Source: Isoetes taiwanensis (taxonomy: Eukaryota > Streptophyta > Lycopodiopsida > Isoetales > Isoetaceae). From it: a DNA stretch of 64,000 nucleotides. Positions 60,535 to 64,000 of the stretch are shown here, one piece after another. Below the pieces are notes generated by a model. The model was not told where the DNA came from, did not search any database, and worked only from the letters and a program-made list of their open reading frames with translations. Position numbers and translations under genes: made by a program. How positions within the stretch are numbered: position 1 is the stretch's first letter; every line of letters begins with the position of its first letter. Location of the stretch: NCBI GenBank assembly GCA_021234155.1, contig JAJEKV010000039.1, positions 13,400,241 through 13,464,240 of the forward strand, read 5' to 3'.

Positions 60535-62800
60535 AATTATTGTAATGTAATGTAATGTATTATCAACGCCATTATAGACCCCAGGCCCATATGGCAAAGT
60601 TTACATCAGTCAATTGTAAAATATGAGTTTTACAATTACTAATCAAAAGCTTCCACTTTCGCTTCCATGTACTCACAAGCGGCTCTACAATTTCATTCCT
60701 CTCCTTCCAAACATCTTTTATATAGACTCAAGATGCTTGGTGGGAGGGCAGTTCTAGCAAAATTAGAACATGACATTGTACTTGTCTCGATGTACTCATG
60801 GCCAGAGACGTTCCAAAATATTATTGATTTTCAGATTAGAGCTTTAGGATCGAGACAACTTGGACAATAGCATCACATCTTGGAATATCCATACACCTAC
60901 ACGTCTCAATATCACGAGATGGTGCGAAGATGTCCCTCAGCTGTGAAATCGTATCAGATTAGGCCTACTTATATCGACAACGGGTACACGGTTCCTTATA
61001 TTCTATCATTGGGTTTATTCCAGTCTTATAGAAGTGCTTCTTGACCTCAGGTGTAATCAATATTCCACATAATAGCTTCAAGATCTTAGGCATGACATCT
61101 TCTTTAACATCTTGTAATTTTATGGGCACCGACCAATGAGGCCCTTCAACCCCGGTGCAGCCACTTATACCAAATCATACCAGCCGCAATTTAGAATGGT
61201 ATGGCGACGTAGTGCTTTGTCATCACGGTAATGTCTTCAACCTATTCACATATGAGATGGTCAGACAAAGCCTCAACCTCTAAGGGGCATTCCGATACTC
61301 TGCAAAGCCTTGACATGGTATGGTGTTTGAATTTTTTTGCGCAAGCTCCTCCATTAAAACCGTTTCTGAACTTTCTCAATCTTTTCCCAACTCTTTCTTG
61401 ATAAACTGATAAACGTATACCGTTCTAACTTCTTGTCTTAGCTTGGATTCCATATGGCAATCTTGAATCTTCCATGCCACCGTTTCCAGCTTTCGACCGT
61501 GTGTAACGTATATAAGGCTCTAAGCCCTCTAGATACCTGCGGCTTTTCGATGACCATATTCAATTATATTTATCGGATATTTAGGCCCACAGGAACTATA
61601 ATTGGATACTATTTCAACCAGGACTTCTCAATCTTAAATCCGGCCTTATCGCAGCGTGCCTATGATCATGATTTTAGAACTGCCCGGCATTAAGCGTCAT
61701 TCCCTTTAGATTACGCCCAAAAGGTGCGTAACACATTTAGGTGTTGTTGGAGTCAAGCCTGGCATCTTTGATATAAACACAATGTCATCAGCAAAGATCA
61801 ATAGCGGATTATATATTTACCAAGTCTACAACACCACTTGCCACCCATTCTCTCCGGCCCGACCTTCGGTTCATCGATAAAGAGCCCAAAAGAATTGAGT
61901 GACGAGGGGGCGCCACGTTTCACACCCTATTGTCTTTACGTCAATATGCTTGTCTTAGTGGAATGGAAAAGAGAGATCAAAATAAGGACCCTCTGGTAAA
62001 AGGTAAACAGCAACATCTAAGCTCAAAGCATCTAACATCTCGAGGAAAGCGATCGGGAAAGGTACCTCTGTCATCTACGATCAAAAGCTTTGGCTAGATC
62101 TATGATGAAACCTTTTATTCCCACAACCCTTTTGCTCCCTTATTGATACCATAGTGACAAATGGTCGATTGTTGAATGCTCATGGCGCTTTGCTTGCCCA
62201 TAGGCTCTTATCTCATTTTAAATACGCCCATTTGTAATCTTTTCAATCCATAGGCATTCAATTGCGAATGTCGTTCTTGACAAGAATGGTGCGGTGATTT
62301 TAACATTATCTTTGTCTCTGATTTATACCTTTGGCACTACTTTCGATTCGCTCCAATCCAGGATCATTGATCTTGAGAGTTACATATACGACAAGCTTTT
62401 CATAAAGCATTTCCACCCCATTTCATTATTCGTGATAAGCCCGGTTTATATCAGTTGCCATTATCCATTCCTTTGTGACTTAACATCGGCCATATAAACC
62501 AGCATCACTACACTTGCCCATATATACGCCCATTGACTGGGTCACAATAGCTGTGTGAACTCAATCTTCCATTATACGGTCTGTTTGAAGTTTCAATACA
62601 CCTTTGTGTGATTTAGTTTCATCAAAACCTTTTTGGATCTAATTCTATCGCTCATGTGGTTTGCAATATCTCTAAGCCATCTTTTCTTTTCTTTGATTAT
62701 TTATAAGCTTTCTTGGCGCTATATCGAGGAAGCACTTTCACAGGCAACAGCTGCTCACATTGACATCATACCATTTTGGATTTATAACCAAATTGTAGCA
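60535..62800 (-). mobile_element. LINE-C inserted in copia-3
   Basis: The minus strand contains a decayed RT. A GVKRGAPSSLNSFGLFIDE block lies near 61,880-61,940 and the catalytic-site segment FADDIVFISK near 61,770-61,800. Then come GLRALYTL and KSWEKIEKVQKRF, all parallel to LINE-B. Its 3' end is a (TTACA)n tail at 60,538-60,560, right after copia gag. Copia homology resumes on the far side, so this is a nested insertion. The upstream edge (62,600-62,880) is approximate. Confidence 0.75.
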
Positions 62801-63229
62801 TTTCCATATATCAATGTGTCTTCGCGACACTAGAACGCTATGTTCTTTAAGGCTCATTCATACTAGTGAGGTATCAGCCGCTAGCTTTCTCAATGGCGGC
62901 CCAGTTAAAGAATCTTTTCGTGTTTCTCGTAAGCGATATGACGTCGCGAAGCTTAGGAGGAGCATACCTCCTCTTCCCTTTTCTAGTCGAGAAGAAATCC
63001 ATTTGAAAGGTGCAACGCCAATTTGGTGCAAGATATTGAAGAAGAATCAAGTGAAGAGGATAGAAGATGTTAGGTATAATGAATATGACATTTCATTTGC
63101 TTTCAAAGAAAAATCTAATAATGATGATATTAATGATAGTGAGCGGAAAAATCCGTGATTCGGCCAAATTATTCACAAGGAGAAAGAAGGAAAAATTAAG
63201 CATATCAAGTTGGAAAATGGGAAGTTACA

Positions 63230-63500
63230 AGATGTTCAATACCGCAGGAATGTTAGGGTGTTTGACCTTCGAGGTAAGTAAACTTGAAGGATATGTTTGT
63301 ATGTGTACCTTCACTAGTCAGAAATTTAATTTAAACTACACGATTAGTGAACATGGATTACCACTGTTGTTTTAAGCAGAAGTATCAATGTAAAGTGCTT
63401 TTGAATAATGAGATCAAATTTCTTGGAAGAAGATTTGGTAATTTGTTTGCATTGGATAGTGGTTGTTTGCCTGTGTTAATTGTTATGATTCGAGATATGG
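63230..63500 (+). pseudogene. Copia GAG-pre-integrase domain (copia-3)
   Basis: Plus-strand reading gives VFVCVPSLVRNLI, then LLNNEIKFLGRRFGNLFALD, the block found in copia-2. It is shifted out of frame and contains stops. Confidence 0.8.
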
Positions 63501-63584
63501 ACACTTATCACGAGGTTATATCGTAATCATAGCACCATGAATATTGTCTTACTATGATTAAACAAAAATAATCAAAGCAAAAAA

Positions 63585-64000
63585 ATGAAGTTAGTGGGCA
63601 AGAATGCTGCCCTAGGTTGCATGCAGGAAAACAGCAAGATTGCCTTTTAAAAGGCAAGAGAAAACCAAAGGGTGTTGGAGCTAGTGCATCTGAGATCTGT
63701 GGCCCTCTTAATGTTAGAGAATATGGAAAAAGGTATTTCATTACCTTTATTGATGACTGTTGAAAGACAACATGCATGTGTCTTAGAACTAAAGATCAGA
63801 AGCCTTTGGGCTTATAAAATGTTTACTTTCGCAGTGGAGTTAGAAAGCAGGGAAAAAAGTGAAATGTATTCGATCGGCGAAGTGGTGGGGGATTCATGTC
63901 CATACGGGTTATCAAGTTTTGCAAGGTAAAGGGGAATAAAGAGACAGTTTACATGTAGTTTTTCTCCACAAACTAATGGCGACAGGCAATACGTAACCCC
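63585..64000 (+). pseudogene. Copia integrase, partial (copia-3)
   Basis: KGKRKPKGVGASASEICGPL, then REYGKRYFITFIDD with the first catalytic Asp, then a TKDQKPLGL segment and, after stops, the GNKETVYM region that precedes the catalytic Glu in copia integrases. It continues past the window end. Confidence 0.8.

Larger units (their letters stand above)
59640..64000 (+). mobile_element. Ty1/copia element (copia-3), split by LINE-C, running off the window
   Basis: Order on plus: LTR, PBS, gag start (59,660-59,860, DGFLIWKEQIKNVLENEGF), gag zinc-knuckle region (60,389-60,490), LINE-C insertion, then the protease/linker region (about 62,880-63,230), GAG-pre-integrase (63,270-63,480) and integrase (63,585 onward). 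Frames are interrupted throughout. RT and the 3' LTR would lie beyond 64,000. Confidence 0.8.

Overview
This looks like a nuclear segment of a large, repeat-rich land-plant genome. The signs are Ty3/gypsy chromoviruses and Ty1/copia elements with PBSs complementary to initiator tRNA-Met, LINEs, a TRIM and MITEs, long AT/GA/GATA microsatellites, and exon remnants with short GT-AG introns. I cannot name the species; a fern, lycophyte or gymnosperm would fit the repeat content. No intact ordinary host gene was found. Almost everything recognisable is a mobile element or a decaying gene fragment.

Layout. 1-2.3 kb: no gene. 2.3-5.5 kb: a decayed gypsy element (minus strand) hit by two copies of a ~260-bp MITE; a third MITE lies at 6.5 kb. 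7.4-9.7 kb and 11.7-13.4 kb: two LINE copies (minus), with GATA, TA and GA microsatellites around the second. 15.5-16.1 kb: a divergent LTR. 19,044-32,082: a complete-ended 13-kb chromovirus on the minus strand. 33-38.4 kb: a broken gene of a DUF7869-like family, interrupted by a TRIM, a 549-bp foldback element and a 1,166-bp tandem duplication. 43.8-44.5 kb: the 3' end of a copia element. 44.5-45.4 kb: pseudo-exons resembling the MMTAG2 family. 49.5-50.6 kb: LINE fragment. 51.4-53.3 kb: copia remnant. 56.3-59.1 kb: gypsy remnant. 59.2-64 kb: a copia element cut by a LINE.

Main result. The 13-kb element (TG...CA LTRs of 1,475 and 1,480 bp, PBS, PPT, near-matching 5-bp flanks) has a standard gag and a protease-RT-RNase H-integrase-chromodomain pol. 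Between its PBS and gag it also carries two extra ORFs. The first, 28,621-29,952, is an uninterrupted 443-residue histone H3-like protein. It begins with an almost exact H3 tail ([11 protein letters not shown]), continues with a ~330-residue charged insert, and ends with a complete H3 histone fold that aligns without gaps to canonical H3. Two ~70-bp hairpin repeats precede this ORF and two follow it. The second ORF (26.4-27.9 kb) is unrecognised, has an acidic tract and is frameshifted. An LTR retrotransposon carrying its own H3 variant next to a chromodomain integrase is the strongest candidate here for an undescribed system. Targeting or packaging roles are inference only.
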